Part shown: in pieces, positions 1 through 12,750 of the stretch
Numbering within the stretch: position 1 is the stretch's first letter
How the letters are laid out: each line of letters opens with the position of its first letter
Source of the DNA: Chinchilla lanigera
Lineage: Eukaryota; Chordata; Mammalia; Rodentia; Chinchillidae
Reading direction: 5' to 3'
Assembly (NCBI RefSeq): GCF_000276665.1
Contig: NW_004955517.1
Span: forward strand, 182,435-246,434
DNA: 64,000 nucleotides
The notes under the pieces: model-generated
Seen by the model: the letters and a program-made list of their open reading frames with translations, nothing else
Database searches by the model: none
What the model was told of the DNA's origin: nothing
Program-made: the position numbers and the translations under genes

Positions 1-1077
1 CCAGAAGCTGGGCATTGGATCAGGGCCCTAATATAGCCTGAACAGAAGTACTGGTGTGTGTAGATAAATGATTTCCTCCATTCTGAAGCTTAAAAGAAAT
101 ATTTTTCAATAGAAGAAATCCTTGCTCTTGGAGTTCTTTATTTTCCACAGCGGTAGCAAGTAGCAAGTGAGAGAATGTTTTTAATTGAAATCACAGAACT
201 TCATGTCAGCCAACTTTCAATTGCTTCCCCAGCACAATGTTTTGCCAGAGTTTCAAACAAGACTGTACAAGAAAGGAAAAGAATGTGATATTTACAGATA
301 CTAACACATTGTAAAAACAGTTCTGATATCTCCAGCCAGTTTAGTCAGCGTCCAACTCTTTGTACTCTATTCTGCTGAGACTGGGCAGAAATGTAATTCA
401 TATGGCTTTCTGTGAGTTTCTGCCTCCCCATGGACCCTCAAGGAAGAGGAACTTTTCTCAGGGACTCCCCTCAGCTATTTGTCCTTTTCTCCTATGGCCT
501 CAACTTTTTCTTGCCGCCTGTTGATTATTTTGGTTAGAGAGGCATACTTTTTATATATGTCTCTGAGTTGCAATTGCTAAAATGCTCTGGAAAGAAAATG
601 AAAATGAAAAGTGATGTATAATTTAAAAATACAGGCCTTTGTAATCGAGTGTTGGAAACACTTTGGAATGAGGACCTGCCCTTAGGAGGTTTTACTCTGT
701 CTGTCCTCTCCTGCTCAATGTGCCCTTCCTTTTTTCTTCTGTTCTTTTCTAAAAATACCCTGATCCACTTTGCAGGACCTTTCTCCCTACAACCCCAGCA
801 TAAATTTCTTCCTGTCAGACTGAGGCTGCAAGTGGAGTGCTTGTTGGGAGTTCTGGTGAGAGGGCTGTTCGGGGGTCCACAGTGACTTAGATCCTAGGCT
901 GTGGCCAAGGCAGTGGCATCCCATGCAAACAGCGGTTGGAAGTGTGTCTGTTGTAATCAACAGGGGTGAGAAAGTGGCTATAAAATTGGGAAGCAGGAAT
1001 ATTTCTGTGGCAGAAAAAGGTGTTTACTATAGTAGATTTTTTTTATATTTGTTGGGCATTTTGTTTTGTGCTTTTTT
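1..1077. other. No gene seen
   Basis: No exon, RNA gene or named repeat could be supported. Open frames are short and lack splice or homology support. Confidence 0.5.
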
Positions 1078-1142
1078 ATTGTGCTGGGGACCTAGCACAT
1101 GCTTGGCAAATACTGTACCATTGAGCTATATCCCCAATACTG
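1078..1142 (-). mobile_element. Old ID-related SINE
   Basis: On the minus strand it has a TGGGGATATAGCTCAATGG start and a matching B-box-like downstream part. Diverged; the tail is unclear. Confidence 0.6.
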
Positions 1143-3084
1143 GACCTCTTGTTAATTTCTTCTCTACCCCAATTTCAGGTTCATCAAAATCTACTCAAGT
1201 AGTGGTAGTGTTTATATGTGTGATGTTGGAGGTATGTGAAGTAATTGTTTGCTAGTGTATCATTACTACACAAGCATTTATTGAGTGTTTACTGTGTGCC
1301 CTACTTCAGGTTTAATACTAGACAGTTATTACATGATTTATTTGTTTTCATCTATACCTTTTTTTTTAACCTCTTCACAGTTATGACCCCATTTTCTGGC
1401 TATCTGTTGCCCATTGTGCCCAGTGTGGTAAGTGGGAAGTTACTTGGAAGGTTGGTTCGTGATGCTGTGATTTGTCCCTTTTATGTTCTGCATGATAGGA
1501 TTTTTAAAAGGTTAATGAATTCTCAGAGGTTTAGTGGAATAAAGTAATAAGAGATAAGAAAATATACATGTTTTTACAGTAATTTCCAAAGCACTATGAA
1601 TGGGTGTTTACTGCCCATTCCCTGTCCTAAAGATCTATAAAGAAGCATAATTTGCCAGCAGGTTATAAAACTTGTATTTTTGGTGCAGGTAATTATAATC
1701 ATGGGACATATGATAATATGTAAGCTAATCAGAAAATCTTTTGGAACTTTAATTATTCTCTTTGATCTAAGTATGATTAACTGCAAAATATGTTTAAAAC
1801 ATTTCTTTCAGCTCCTCTTGGGAAACAAGGGTCTGGCTTTCCCAAGGTTTTGAGGGTATTTTAGCACCTTCACTTTGGACTTGACCAAGGACTTCTGTGG
1901 CATTTGGAAAATTTATGCATGTGGGAGAGTTGTTTTAATTTTTGTTCCTTACTCTGATTTTAACTTTAATCCTTCTTTGCAAGTCTAATTAAGAATTTAA
2001 GCAAGTTAGATGAAACATGTTAGAGAATATCTCAAGGGGCTTCCGTGTGTATGGAAAACTGATGCAAAAGTGCTTACCTAGAATTGGTTTACCAGCATAA
2101 AAAATGGAGACAGTTTGTAACTGTTCTTTTCACTTCCATCTGTCTTGATTTTATTCCTCTGTGATTGTTGCCTGTAAGAGTTTTAACTGAGTCATGTCAA
2201 ATGGGAGGGTGGTGTTTTAGCATGGTGACACTTCTGCAGTCTGCCACTTCTGAGGGTAATCACAGTTTTTCTTGAGGTTGAAGTTTCTCTGTGCTTTCCT
2301 GTGATCTGGTTTTAGTTCCTGATAAGACTGATTTCTTCAGCCAAACGTCCTACTGGAAGCTACTGGTTATTAGAGTTACTGAGAGAAAATGGACCTGAGT
2401 AATTCTGAGCTTCCTTCCACTACTGTTTTCCGGGAGCTGAATCCTCATAGTTTAGTTTATACTGTGGATGCATTTTCTGCTTTTGGGAAGACATAGATTT
2501 AGAGTATCTAACTTTGCTTGGTTTTGGTTATTTTTATTTACTGTTCTCCCAGTATATTTTGAAGGACTTTCTGTAGAGTACAGATTTCAAAATAAGAGGA
2601 ACTTTGTGAAGTGAATCATACAATTGAAAGAATCATCAGTCTACTCCCATTTTCTGTGCTTGTTAACCATTTGAATATTTCCCTCTTTGTTTTTATGTGT
2701 ATGTTTTTATAATTGTGCAACACCCTACATACATTACAGTATGCATATGTGTATTTAACTTTTACTTATACACATCTCCTTTGTATGATGTCATCGTAAA
2801 CCTTCCTGTATTTTTGCTTTTCCCTAATGCTTTGAGAAAGAGAACTTTATGCTTGACCCATTCCATCCTCCTCTTCCCTCTGTGCTTTCAGTAGAGTATC
2901 ACTTGAGAAGAATAAAGTTTTGATGTTGTATCATAGTTAATGTTAGATTCTGGATAAGACTTTCAGCAGAAATAGATATATCATTTTGTAGAAAAAAATC
3001 ATTAAGGCTACTGATACAAAAGACTCTCTGGCTTGTGGTCAATCTTACCTCAAACATTAATTTGTAAGTATCCTTTTTTTAAAA
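1143..3084. other. No gene seen; one MIR/L2-like trace
   Basis: A MIR/L2-like trace (TTTATTGAGTGTTTACTGTG) lies near 1276. Otherwise AT-rich unassigned sequence. Confidence 0.45.
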
Positions 3085-3250
3085 AAAAGTAATGGTACTA
3101 GGAATTGTACCCAGGTAATTGTACATGCCTGCACCACTGAGCTGCATCCCCAGCCCTATTCTTTTTTTTTCTTTTCATACTGGGACTCCAACCCAGGGCC
3201 TCACACTTGCTGAGCAGGTGCTGTACCTCTGAACTACATCTCCAGCACCC
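3085..3250 (-). mobile_element. Two ID-related SINEs in tandem
   Basis: Two minus-strand ID-like units, 3095-3158 and 3175-3248, each end (5' on minus) with a GCTGGGGATGCAGCTCAG-like or GCTGGAGATGTAGTTCAG-like A-box region. An A/T-rich linker separates them. They may be a dimer or two insertions. Confidence 0.65.
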
Positions 3251-3394
3251 TATCCCCATTCTTAAGTGCTTTTAGAGAGAAAGGTTCTTACGTTGAGTTA
3301 AATATTTGGAATTGGGATGCACATGAGTGATATGAAGCAAATATCTGTCTTCTCTGAAAACAGTTTGCCTTTAAAAATGATCCATGTGATCAAA

Positions 3395-4126
3395 GATCTA
3401 AATATTAAAACAGAAACAATCAGTTGGAAGAGAGAATAGGTAAAACTCTTGAAGATATAAGTGTAGGCAAAGACTTTATGAACAAAATCCTGATTGCACA
3501 GGAAATACTACAAAGAGAGACAACCCATAGTATAGGACAAATTTTTACCAGCTATTCCTTAGACAAAGGACTAATATCTAGACTATATGAGGAACTAATA
3601 CAAAATTAGACCCTGCCACTAGATTTAAAGACCCAATCCAAAAATCGGCATCTGAAGTGAATAGACACTTTTCAGATGAAGATGTATAAACGGCAAATAA
3701 ATATATGAGAGAGTGTTCAGCATTACTGGTCATTTGAGAAATGCAAATTAAAACAACACTGAGATTCCATCTCACTCCAAAACAAATGACTGTTATCAAG
3801 AAATCAGCCAATAACAAATGCTGGTAAGACTGTGGGGAAAATGGAACCCTTCTCCATGGTTGATGGGAGTGTAAATTGGTACAGCCACTATGGAAATCAG
3901 TGTGGAGATTCCTCAAAACACTAAAAGGTTCCATTTGACCCACCTATTCCCCTTCTAGGTATCTTCCTAAAAGAGTAAAAGTGTTGTACCGCAGTGATAA
4001 ATGTGCACCCATGTTTATAACAGCACAATTTCTAACAGCTAAATCTTGGAAACAACCCAAATGCCTATCAACAGATGGATGAATAAAGAAAGGGTGGCTT
4101 TTATATACAGTGGAGTATTACTATGC
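3395..4126 (+). mobile_element. L1 fragment, ORF2 C-terminal part
   Basis: Plus-strand translations match the C-terminal region of LINE-1 ORF2: a KDFM-containing segment in an open stretch at 3424-3609, a downstream SLDKGLISR-like block, and the later MRYHLTP-like, LLHCWW-like and MEYYAAI-like blocks in broken frames. Stops and frameshifts are frequent, so it is an old, dead, 5'-truncated copy. It is continued after an ID insertion at 4245-4655. Confidence 0.88.
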
Positions 4127-4142
4127 CATAATGAAGGACAGA

Positions 4143-4228
4143 TCGGGAATATAGCTCAGTGGCACAGTGCCTGCTTGGCAAGTGCGAGGTTGTGAGTTCG
4201 ATTCCTGGTACCAAAAAAAATTTAAAAA
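4143..4228 (+). mobile_element. ID SINE inside L1
   Basis: An ID element of the ATATAGCTCAGTGGCAC type with a short A tail. The target duplication CATAATGAAGGACAGA (4127-4142) is repeated with three mismatches at 4229-4244. Confidence 0.9.
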
Positions 4229-4655
4229 CATAATGAAAGATAAACTTGAGACATTTTAAAGTACATGGATGCACTTTGAGAACATAACTTTAAGTGAAAT
4301 AAATTTGACACACGTTTAAATATCACATTGTTTCTCTTGCGTGAGAAACACAAAAGGTAAATAAGAACCAAAATAGAGGATAGATGTTGGAAAGTAGGAA
4401 GAAAATATTCAAATGGGAAGGGGAACAAGCAGGGGGGATGGGAGAAGGGAAGGAAGAAAATAGCGATAAAAAATAAAAAGAATGGAACAAAAACAATAGA
4501 AACAAAGTTGTAAATGGAGAGGGAAGGAGGATTGGAAGTTGAAGAGGAGAATGGGGAAAAAAGAATTAAAATGTTTTATGTACAGGTACAGATTCCCTAT
4601 GATAAATATGATCACTGTGTATGTAAAAAATGTGGCAGTAAAAATAATTTTATTA
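4229..4655 (+). mobile_element. L1 fragment, 3' end and purine-rich 3' UTR
   Basis: Continuation of the L1 at 3395-4126. The end of ORF2 is followed by a G/A-rich 3' UTR (about 4400-4560), a common L1 feature. A similar 3' end occurs in reverse at 46640-47057. Confidence 0.75.
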
Positions 4656-4744
4656 CTACAGAAGCATTTATTGAGTGCAGAGTGAGGGTTACTGGGTGCA
4701 GAATGTTCATGAAGTACTGCAGTGCTTCCTATTAGTTTTCTCAT

Positions 4745-5290
4745 GTAAACTGTAAGTACATGTTTACTGCGGAACTATTAGAAAAAGAAAGAACCATTAG
4801 AAAGGACAGGACACCCCCCAAATCACTTATCATCTCACCAATCAAATACAACAGGGTTATCCTTTTAGTTTGTCTTATTCTAGGTGTATCATGTATAGGT
4901 ACATAAAGAAAAATTTTACTTTCAAGTATATTTCTGTTCTGTTCTCACTTCCTATTCAATGTGATGTTGTGTAAAAAAAAGAGTGCATGATTTTAGTGTC
5001 ATTTTTAAGTGCATTAGTATTCCACTGAATGGATATGCCATCTTTGTAATCATTGTTGAGTATCTAGGTTGTTCCCAGTTTTTCATACTCTAGACAGCAT
5101 TCACGTTAGGATCCTTATTGCTAACCCTTTGTCTACATGATTATTAATATTCTTAGACAAGCTCTTGCAATAGGAAGTTACTGAGTTCAAGGTTTGATGA
5201 TTTCAATGTTCCCTCTGTCATATATAACCAAGTTGTTCTCCATTACTAGCCCTTCTGCTAATACTGGGCATGTGTTTTACTGTTGTGTCC
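4745..5290 (-). mobile_element. Old L1M-type 3' region
   Basis: Order and wording (a TAGTATTCCACTGAATGGAT-like block, then a GGTTGTTCCCAG-like block, then GTTCTCCATTA) match the reverse complement of an old mammalian L1 3' region. Highly diverged. Confidence 0.5.
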
Positions 5291-7189
5291 ATCACTGTTA
5301 GTAGCAATAATATTGATGCTATTGTTGATATTGTGTAGTATCCTGATGGTTTCAGTTTTGACTGTAGTTTTCTTCTTTGTCCACAGCTGAGACTGGTACC
5401 TAAATTTGAGGTCAGTTGCCATATTTGTCTTTTGGCACTGCCTTTAGGGGGAAATTACTACCACTGATAGAAATTTCATTTGTCTAGGACTCTCCCATGG
5501 CAGACAGGCTGTTGGGTATTACTGATCTGATGCCTTTTTCTATCTCTTCCTAGTTTTGCAGAGAGTAGTGGTCATGAGCCAGTTCATAGTTCTCTGCAAA
5601 CCGGAGGTGCAGTGAGAAAGTTTTCAGTGAACAGCCAGAGCACCTGTGTGCTTCTAGCAGCTAAGGGGTGCTGAATAATTGGCAGGTTTTCAGGGAGGTG
5701 TTAATTGCTTTGTTTGGGTATATAAATTGGGCTTAATGCCAATTATAATTTGATAATAAAAAAAATCTGTTCACCAGACAAAAGTTTTTAGAAGCAAATA
5801 CATATAGTTAGACATTGTTTTTCAGCATTAATATTTAGGATAATTGCCGTGAGTTTGGATGAGGCTTCACTATCTAAATAATTTTGTTTTGGCTTTAGTC
5901 ATTAACTGTGCGCTTGGTACTTCACACTATAATGAATTTAGGTTAAGTTATCCTTCTTGATAAAGCTACAGGATGGATGATCATTAATGATATAAAGCTT
6001 CTTTGTAGGGACTCAAAAGAAAAAATTGATGACTATTTGAAGATAAATGTAGTGTGTGCCATCCCTTGCCTTCTGGAGTGAATTATAGTAATTTTGCCAC
6101 CTCTGGCCTCAAGCTCTGAGGTGACAGTTAAATTTCTGAAACCTCAAGGTCAGCAAATCCCCTGTGTATTTCCTGTGTTGTTTTGTTAATGTCTGCGCTC
6201 AAGGCTTTGAAAGTAGAGGAAAGGGGCTGGAAAAGAGGTCCTGAGATTCTACACGAGGTGTTCTGCCTGTTGTACTTGCAGGGAGCAGGTGCTGATGCCG
6301 CACACTTTACAGTACGTCACATTTGTTAAAGAGGTTCACTCACTTTTGTGCTTGCCGTTTATTTGACCCATAAGTGAACTAAAGAACTGACTGATTTATT
6401 GTTGGGTTATGCAAGATCATGCACATATTGTCATGTTCCCCATGAACATCACAGATACCTGAAAAGGGGAAATGTTATTGGTCTCAGCGTTGTTTAGCAG
6501 CTCTATTTCTGGTCCTTGTCATCCTCTGGTCGTATTTGGAAATGTCGCAGTGATGGGTGTGTGTTGTTTTGACCTCATGTGAAGCTTCCATGACAACAGT
6601 AAACATTCATATTGCTGGCTTTCATAAGGCAATAAATCTGGATGATGCAAGTGGCCTCGGCCAGCAGTAAAGATGTGTGGTGTAATTTCCCATACCAATG
6701 AGACACATTCAGAGTTGAGGTTGGTCCTTTCAAGGGTCTTGTGGGTGATGACTACAAAGTCCCCTCTCGGACTTGGCATTGGACTTTGTGACTCACTGGC
6801 TTCATTATATTGCCTGGGTTTGTCCTATTTAGACCTAATTGGATGGTTTGTACCACTGGTTTCTGCACAGTGGTATAGAAAGACTCTTCCTGCAGTATGC
6901 TGTTGAGTTTTTCTTTAGGTTTTTAAGCACTACTCCTCATTAAAGATGACAAGAAAAACCCTAACATCCAACATCACAGTTAAAGTAACAGTACTTACAG
7001 GAGTCCATCAGTTACCTTGCCAAATCTAATTATTTATATGTGGATGTCCTTTTAGTATACTTTTGTGGAAGTGATTTACTTCCATTATTTTTTTTTTAAA
7101 CACAGATGTGCCTTACTTTTCAACTGTGAACAACATCCATCTTAGTACAGTTTTACAAGTGTAGTGTAATGGAATTGCTGCAGGAGTGA
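5291..7189. other. No gene seen
   Basis: Unassigned sequence of moderate composition. The open frames at 6519-6906 overlap on opposite strands without recognisable motifs. Confidence 0.45.
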
Positions 7190-7330
7190 TAGTCACATAG
7201 TCCTGTGTTTTCATCCTAGCATCATTGTTTATTAATCATATGCCCTTGGACAAGTCATAATAGCCTCTGAAATTCTTTTTTTTCTCACTATTAGGTGGGG
7301 GAGATAATAATACTCACTGCCTTTTTAGGG
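7190..7330 (-). mobile_element. MIR SINE remnant
   Basis: Reverse MIR order: ATATGCCCTTGGACAAGTCA, then a TTTTCTCACTATTAGGTGGG-like block, then AGATAATAATACTCACTGCC. Confidence 0.65.
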
Positions 7331-7839
7331 GTTATGACAGAAATTAACTGCAGTGGTATCTCCCATTCCTGGTGCTGTTGTTCTCTCCCTGGGAAGGTGG
7401 GTGGAACTGTCTGGATCTTTCTCTTTGAATGGAAGAGGGACTTTTGATTACAGTGAAGGGGTACAGTGAGAATTCTAGGACAGGTCATAAAAGCTGATGT
7501 AACTTTTACCTCCTTCTTTTGGGACACATGACTTTGGAATCCAATCAGCAGGCTGTAAAGATGCTCAAGGGACCACACACACTGGCCATGTCTGGGTGTT
7601 GTAGCTGATAGCAGTTGCTAAAGCCCCATCTAGCTCCAGCTCTGAGCCCTTGGTTTTTTCCATGGAATCTCCAGGCTTCGGGGAGCATAGACTTTTAAGT
7701 TGCACTTGGTACAAATTTCTGATTCACGGACTCTATGAAAGTTAATGGTTGTTGTCAGCTTAAACTGTTTTGGGGTGATTTGTTACACAGCAGTAGATAA
7801 TCAGAACAAGAAATTAGGAGATCTAAGAAGCTGTTCTCT

Positions 7840-7990
7840 TCCTAGGTTTGAATACTGTTTCTTCCAGTTTGTAACCTTGGGCATAGTACTTAGCTTCTTT
7901 GTGTTTGTTTTCTTAACCGTAAGTGGGACAACTGCCTCCCTCTAGACATCTGAAAATTAGTGATTTAATGTTTGTGAGATATTCAGTAAA
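7840..7990 (-). mobile_element. MIR SINE remnant
   Basis: Reverse MIR-like order: AACCTTGGGCATAGTACTTA, TTTTCTTAACCGTAAGTGGG, ACTGCCTCC. Diverged. Confidence 0.5.
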
Positions 7991-8257
7991 TGTTGGTTGT
8001 GGTTATTTTTTATTTATTTAACTATATTGTTGGAGTTTGAGAATTCATAGGAAGATTTCTGAGTTACATTTTTAAAGGACTTACAGAAATTTTTAGTGCT
8101 TTCATCTAGGTAAGAAACTAGTTTGAATGTAAGTTTTATGGAATTAAAAATAAATTTGATACTTTATTCTACCAAAGTAAATATTTATTTTACATATTTT
8201 GCTAAGGCTTTTTATATATCTAAGAACCTTTGGCTTCTCTGCCTTTTTTTTTTTTTT

Positions 8258-8456
8258 GCTTTTACTGGAGATTGAACCCAGGACCTCTACACTGAACTAC
8301 ATCCCCAGCCCTTAAAAATTTTTTCTTTTTATCTGGACAGGGTCTTGCTAAGCACCTAAATTGTTTGGGCTGGGCTTGAACTTGTAGCCCTCCTACCTCA
8401 CCTTCCCAGAGTGCTGGGTTTGTAGGTGTGTACTACAGTGCTACCTCTGGCTTCAT
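8258..8456 (-). mobile_element. B1-dID composite SINE
   Basis: On the minus strand a 7SL-derived B1 unit (8310-8456) is followed by an A-rich linker and an ID-like unit (8258-8309). This B1-then-ID order defines the B1-dID dimer known from squirrels and dormice. Confidence 0.75.
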
Positions 8457-11132
8457 TTTGTAGAAAGAGGCCTAAAGACTGCATATATAGGATGTCAAAA
8501 TAAAAGGTGAATGATGGGAGATAGGAAGCAAATCTTACTTTACAAACTTTTGTATACTGCAAACTGCATTACAGGACCAATCCCAGAGTTATACAATTGG
8601 AATTTCCAGGGATTTTGTGATTGTAAGTCTTATGCCTTGGCTTCTTTGGGAGACATGAAAATAATGCATGTTAGGCCCATTAGTTAAACAGTACATCAAT
8701 ATTAGCTGTTACTGTAATTATATTTATTATAATTAATAACTTTTAAGTAATTTCATGGAAGTTACTGTGTTCTTTAAATTTAGTCCTGTAGTTCTTGACA
8801 ATTCCTGAAAGGTAAACCAGAGAATGCCTAGAAATGTTGGCAAATAATTTAAATAAAATCTGTTTGTTATTTTTTTGCAGTCATTAAAAAGTTATGTGTA
8901 CTATTTGCTTTTTTCTTTCCTTTTTGGTATATTGGCAGTCATAGCTACGTTAATGAGTTTTTTCCTTCTCTACCAACTAAATTTCTTGCAGGAGCACACA
9001 TCTAGACATCTTTTTCTGTAACATAATTAAGGAAAAATAGCTTCGTAGTCAGGGTCACTGAACCTAGAGGGAATTTGTCCACTGGGTACCCATCTGGCTG
9101 TGACTGGTAGTCTTTGTTTTGTAGGTTACATAGTAATTAGGAATGGAGAATAGTTATGTTGGTGACTAATTAAAGTCAGTGTTTTCTATATAGTGAGCAT
9201 CTATGTTGAATTTCTTATATAAAATATAGTGTCTGTAGTACAGGGCTTGTATATGTGTGTATGGGTGTCTGCATGAGCATGCATACCTCATTGTGCAGCC
9301 TAATCCTATTATAACTGTGTTATTGGTCACAGATTTGAACTGCAGCTACACAGGTTTGTGTCCAAATTTTCCGAGACCCATAGAGTTGTTGTGAATGACA
9401 CGTTATTTGTTATATGTTTTGCTGAATACTTTGAAGTCTAGTTACTCTTGTTATCCTTGGTTACATTGTGTATTACATTGACGCAATGAGGAAACATAAT
9501 CTTGTTATAATATAATTAATGTATACAGTGGAGAGTACTTCTAGCCCTCAGCTTAATATTTTAGTTTATTAGACCTTAGTGTTTCAGCAGCCTAAGCTTG
9601 TATTAAAATTTGTACCTTAATGGTGCTGTTAGTTGTATTTCGCAAGGCCTAGTTCAGTGGCTGGCCCGTGGTGAATGGGGGGGGCCTGCTGCTAGATTTA
9701 AGTAGCTAGTGAATAAGGTATGTATTGCCATTATAATTAGCTACCTCATTCTTTAAAGATCAAGTTACTTTGCAAGCTGCAAAATACCATTAGAGTAGGA
9801 TTTTGTGATTGAACAAACAAGGCAGTAAATTCCATTCTTTTTTCTTTTCAAGCTAATTGTTTTTGGTGGTATTCTAGCTGGCTATTGGGAAGACTTTGAT
9901 CAGTATAGTTTTAAAATTGGAGTCTAGTTATATTTCCAGCTATATGACTAGTCTTGTGCAAGATCCTTATCCTATAATAGCATTGAATTTGCCCTTCTAT
10001 AAATGGGTACCTTGACATTTTGTGATTCATTCAACTTATACTTTCTTGACTATATACAGTTGTTCTTTTTAAGTCATATTTGCATTGGAGAAGTGTTAAA
10101 GTTGGAGTGTTCTTGCAGGTTCTTTGGAAGATGGTTCTCAAATATTGGTTCTTGTATCTGTGTTGGGCTTTGTTCAGATATCAAATGAGAAAATAGTTTT
10201 GAAATTATTGATTTTTAGGAAGGTTGAGATTTTGAATTTGAATATATAAAAATGAGCTTTTGATCTTCATCTGTGTGTTTGTGTGTCTGTGAGAGAGAGA
10301 GACAGCAAGAGAGAAAGAGACTGAGATGAAAATCGTGCGGTGTGAGGAATGTCAGGAATGCATATAGTAAGTTTTAAATGTCTACTGGTGTTGGGAACTG
10401 ACCCAAGGTTATCAACATTTGTGTTTTCTACGAACAGCATGATACAGGTATTGAGGTGACAAATTGTTAAGGGCATAAAGCTTGTCTCTGTATTTTAGCT
10501 TTTATAAGAAACATCACAGTGACCATCTTTATATCTATGTGAACACCATCATGCAAACCCCTATGAACACATGCTGACTAGTGACATCCTTTGCCTTAGC
10601 ACAGATGACCCCACTCCAGGAATCCTACCTTCACAGCTGTCAATGGTAACTGTCTTTGTTATTTACATTTTCCTTATAAGTACAAATTTTGCATTGTAGT
10701 TTTACTTCTGTTATTTCAAAATAGGGTTCTTGAGTTAAGACTTTGTGCTGTCTTGACACCATAATACAGATGCTTGCATCTAATGTGTAGCTCCTTTGTA
10801 GGTGGTGTTCCCATCCACACATATGTTCGGGTGTTGGTGGGTGTGAGTTTAGAATTTGTGAAGTCTGTGGTGGTATTCAGAAGTAATCATCACTATGACT
10901 CAGGATGAAGCTGTGTAGCTGGAAGGATAGAGAATGATGACTCCAGCTTGAAAATTTGGGGTCATCTCCAAGCCTGAAAGGGAATGTCTGTCCTGATGTT
11001 TTAGTAGCAACTGGACACCTTAGAGGACTCCTTGACACGGGAGGAGTTCTTGTCTTTTTTAAATGGTGGATCTTTCTCTTTCCCTTTCACACATTTTCCA
11101 TTATATCAAATGATTACTTTCTTTGCTGAGGC
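8457..11132. other. No gene seen
   Basis: Unassigned AT-rich sequence; a short purine-rich GAGAGA stretch at 10290-10322 and a weak reverse MIR trace near 9940-10015. Confidence 0.4.
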
Positions 11133-11203
11133 CAGTAGTGGTGAACCTATAGCACATGTGCCACAGTTTGTTATCATTGAAAGCTCTAAAAGGTCCACCA
11201 CTG
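11133..11203 (+). mobile_element. hAT-like miniature element, 71-bp internally deleted copy
   Basis: It begins CAGTAGTGGTGAACC and ends with the near inverse GGTCCACCACTG. The first about 30 bases match the other three copies (CTATAGCACATG) and the middle is missing. The 8-bp flanks, GCTGAGGC and GCCTAGAC, match at 5 of 8 positions. Confidence 0.7.
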
Positions 11204-11265
11204 GCCTAGACCTAGGGCAGATCCCTTCCAAATTAAAGTGGTGGTTCCCCGTCTTAGAGTCTAAT

Positions 11266-11357
11266 GGGCTGGATATAGCTCAGTGGCATAAGTGTCTGCC
11301 TGACAAGCACAAAGTCCTGAGTTCAATTCCTAGTAACCCCCTGCCAAAAAAAAAAAA
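11266..11357 (+). mobile_element. ID SINE
   Basis: ATATAGCTCAGTGGCATAAG-type ID with an A tail, flanked by a perfect 12-bp duplication, GTCTTAGAGTCT, at 11251-11262 and 11360-11371. Confidence 0.92.
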
Positions 11358-11416
11358 CAGTCTTAGAGTCTGTATGTCAAAAATTTTTGCAGTTGCTTAA
11401 TATTAGTGTGATTTAG

Positions 11417-11528
11417 GGGCTGGGGATTTAGCTCAGCGGCAAAAGCGCCTGCCTGGCAAGCACAAGGTCGTGAGTTCAGTTCCTGGTACCGGAGAAAAAC
11501 AAAAAAACAAAAAAACAAAAAAAAAAAA
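11417..11528 (+). mobile_element. ID SINE, young type
   Basis: ATTTAGCTCAGCGGCAAAAG-type ID with a GGAGAAAAAC linker and a long A-rich tail. The target duplication TTAGTGTGATTTAGGG (11403-11418) recurs with one extra T at 11529-11545. It lies about 60 bp from another ID in the same orientation. Confidence 0.93.
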
Positions 11529-11545
11529 TTAGTGTGATTTTAGGG

Positions 11546-12575
11546 TCTCGTGGTTTTGATAAACCCTGAATCTGATATGGAGATAATAATAGCTTATATA
11601 GGCTATTATATATTATATTCCTATAGTATTTTATCTGTTAATATAGTCATACATCTATATAGTACATACATATGAGATCCTTATATTATAGAAAATATGT
11701 CACATTATTTAATATATAGATAATTCCTGATATGCATGTAGAATCCTACACCCTTTGGAATAACTTTTCTATATGCCAGATATTGTGGGTCACAGTTTGT
11801 GGGGAACATTGTATTGGAATGTCTTGAGCATCCTGAGCAATATTTTTGCTTTCTTATTTCTTTTAGAAAGAACAAATGAAGGTTTTTAGTTAAATTTTAA
11901 TGTATATGTGACATGTATAAGATTGTTGTGAATCAAGCTTTCAGTTTTGTCAGGTTATAAATGTTCTTTTTTGATTTTATTAGAAACTATATCCGGCTTA
12001 GAAGTTGAAAAGTTTGTTTTCATATTCCTGCCAGTAGTAACTTGCAGTATATTCCCACGTTTGCCTACCAGCCTATCCTCATAGGAGTGCTTGTGGACAT
12101 GGAAGCTATAGTGGACCAATCTGAATGCTTTGGTTGCTAGTAGATACATACTAAATCTCTGCTCAAGACTTTTCTTATCCTGGCTTTGAGGATGAAAGAT
12201 ATAGTTGTCCTTTATCAACCTCCTTTTGAATATCCTTATGGTTTTATAAAGTTATTGAGATAGAGTCTAGATGTTTAAAGTGGTTTCTTAGACTGTAAGT
12301 CCCATAAAAATTAGGATCTGTCTTTTCTAAGAATATTTAAAGTTTATCACCTTCACAGTTACTTGGCTTTTTTCTTACCATCAGGTTTAGGTAATGGGTA
12401 TTGTTTTTACAGTAATAACAAGGTAATTTCACTAACCAACTGGTTATATTTTATTAAGATCGGGTTATTACTGACTTCAGGAAATGCTAGTTTGGTGATA
12501 GAGTCTTCCTGAAATGGTGTATGTGTTATATGTATATGTATGTGGTATATATATTGATACCTGAAAGATATAGTC
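11546..12575. other. No gene seen
   Basis: AT-rich, including a TATA-repeat-like stretch at 11580-11730; the rest is unassigned. Confidence 0.4.
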
Positions 12576-12750
12576 CAGTAGGGGTGAACCTATGGCATGC
12601 ATGTTGTTTTTAGGACCAAAAACAAAACAAAACAGAACAAAACTAAAACCTCAGTATTCATGTTTAATTGCAGTATTGGCACTTTGAGATAAATATGTGG
12701 ATTTTAGGTCACAATTTGGGCATTTGTCCCTAAAAGGTTCACCATCACTG
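12576..12750 (+). mobile_element. hAT-like miniature DNA transposon, 175-bp copy
   Basis: The terminal inverted repeats are CAGTAGGGGTGAACC and GGTTCACCATCACTG. The core block AACTAAAACCTCAGTATT is shared with the copies at 30877 and 62557. The flanks ATATAGTC and GAATAGTC (allowing a 1-bp edge shift) match at 6 of 8 positions. It is non-coding, with no transposase. CAGTG-type ends and 8-bp duplications suggest the hAT superfamily. Confidence 0.75.

Noticed and set aside
3578..3943. 121-codon minus-strand frame
   Set aside because: Antisense to the L1 ORF2 remnant.
11417..11528. tRNA-like sequence with A and B boxes
   Set aside because: It is an ID SINE with an A-rich tail and target duplication, not a functional tRNA gene; the same applies to the other ID copies.
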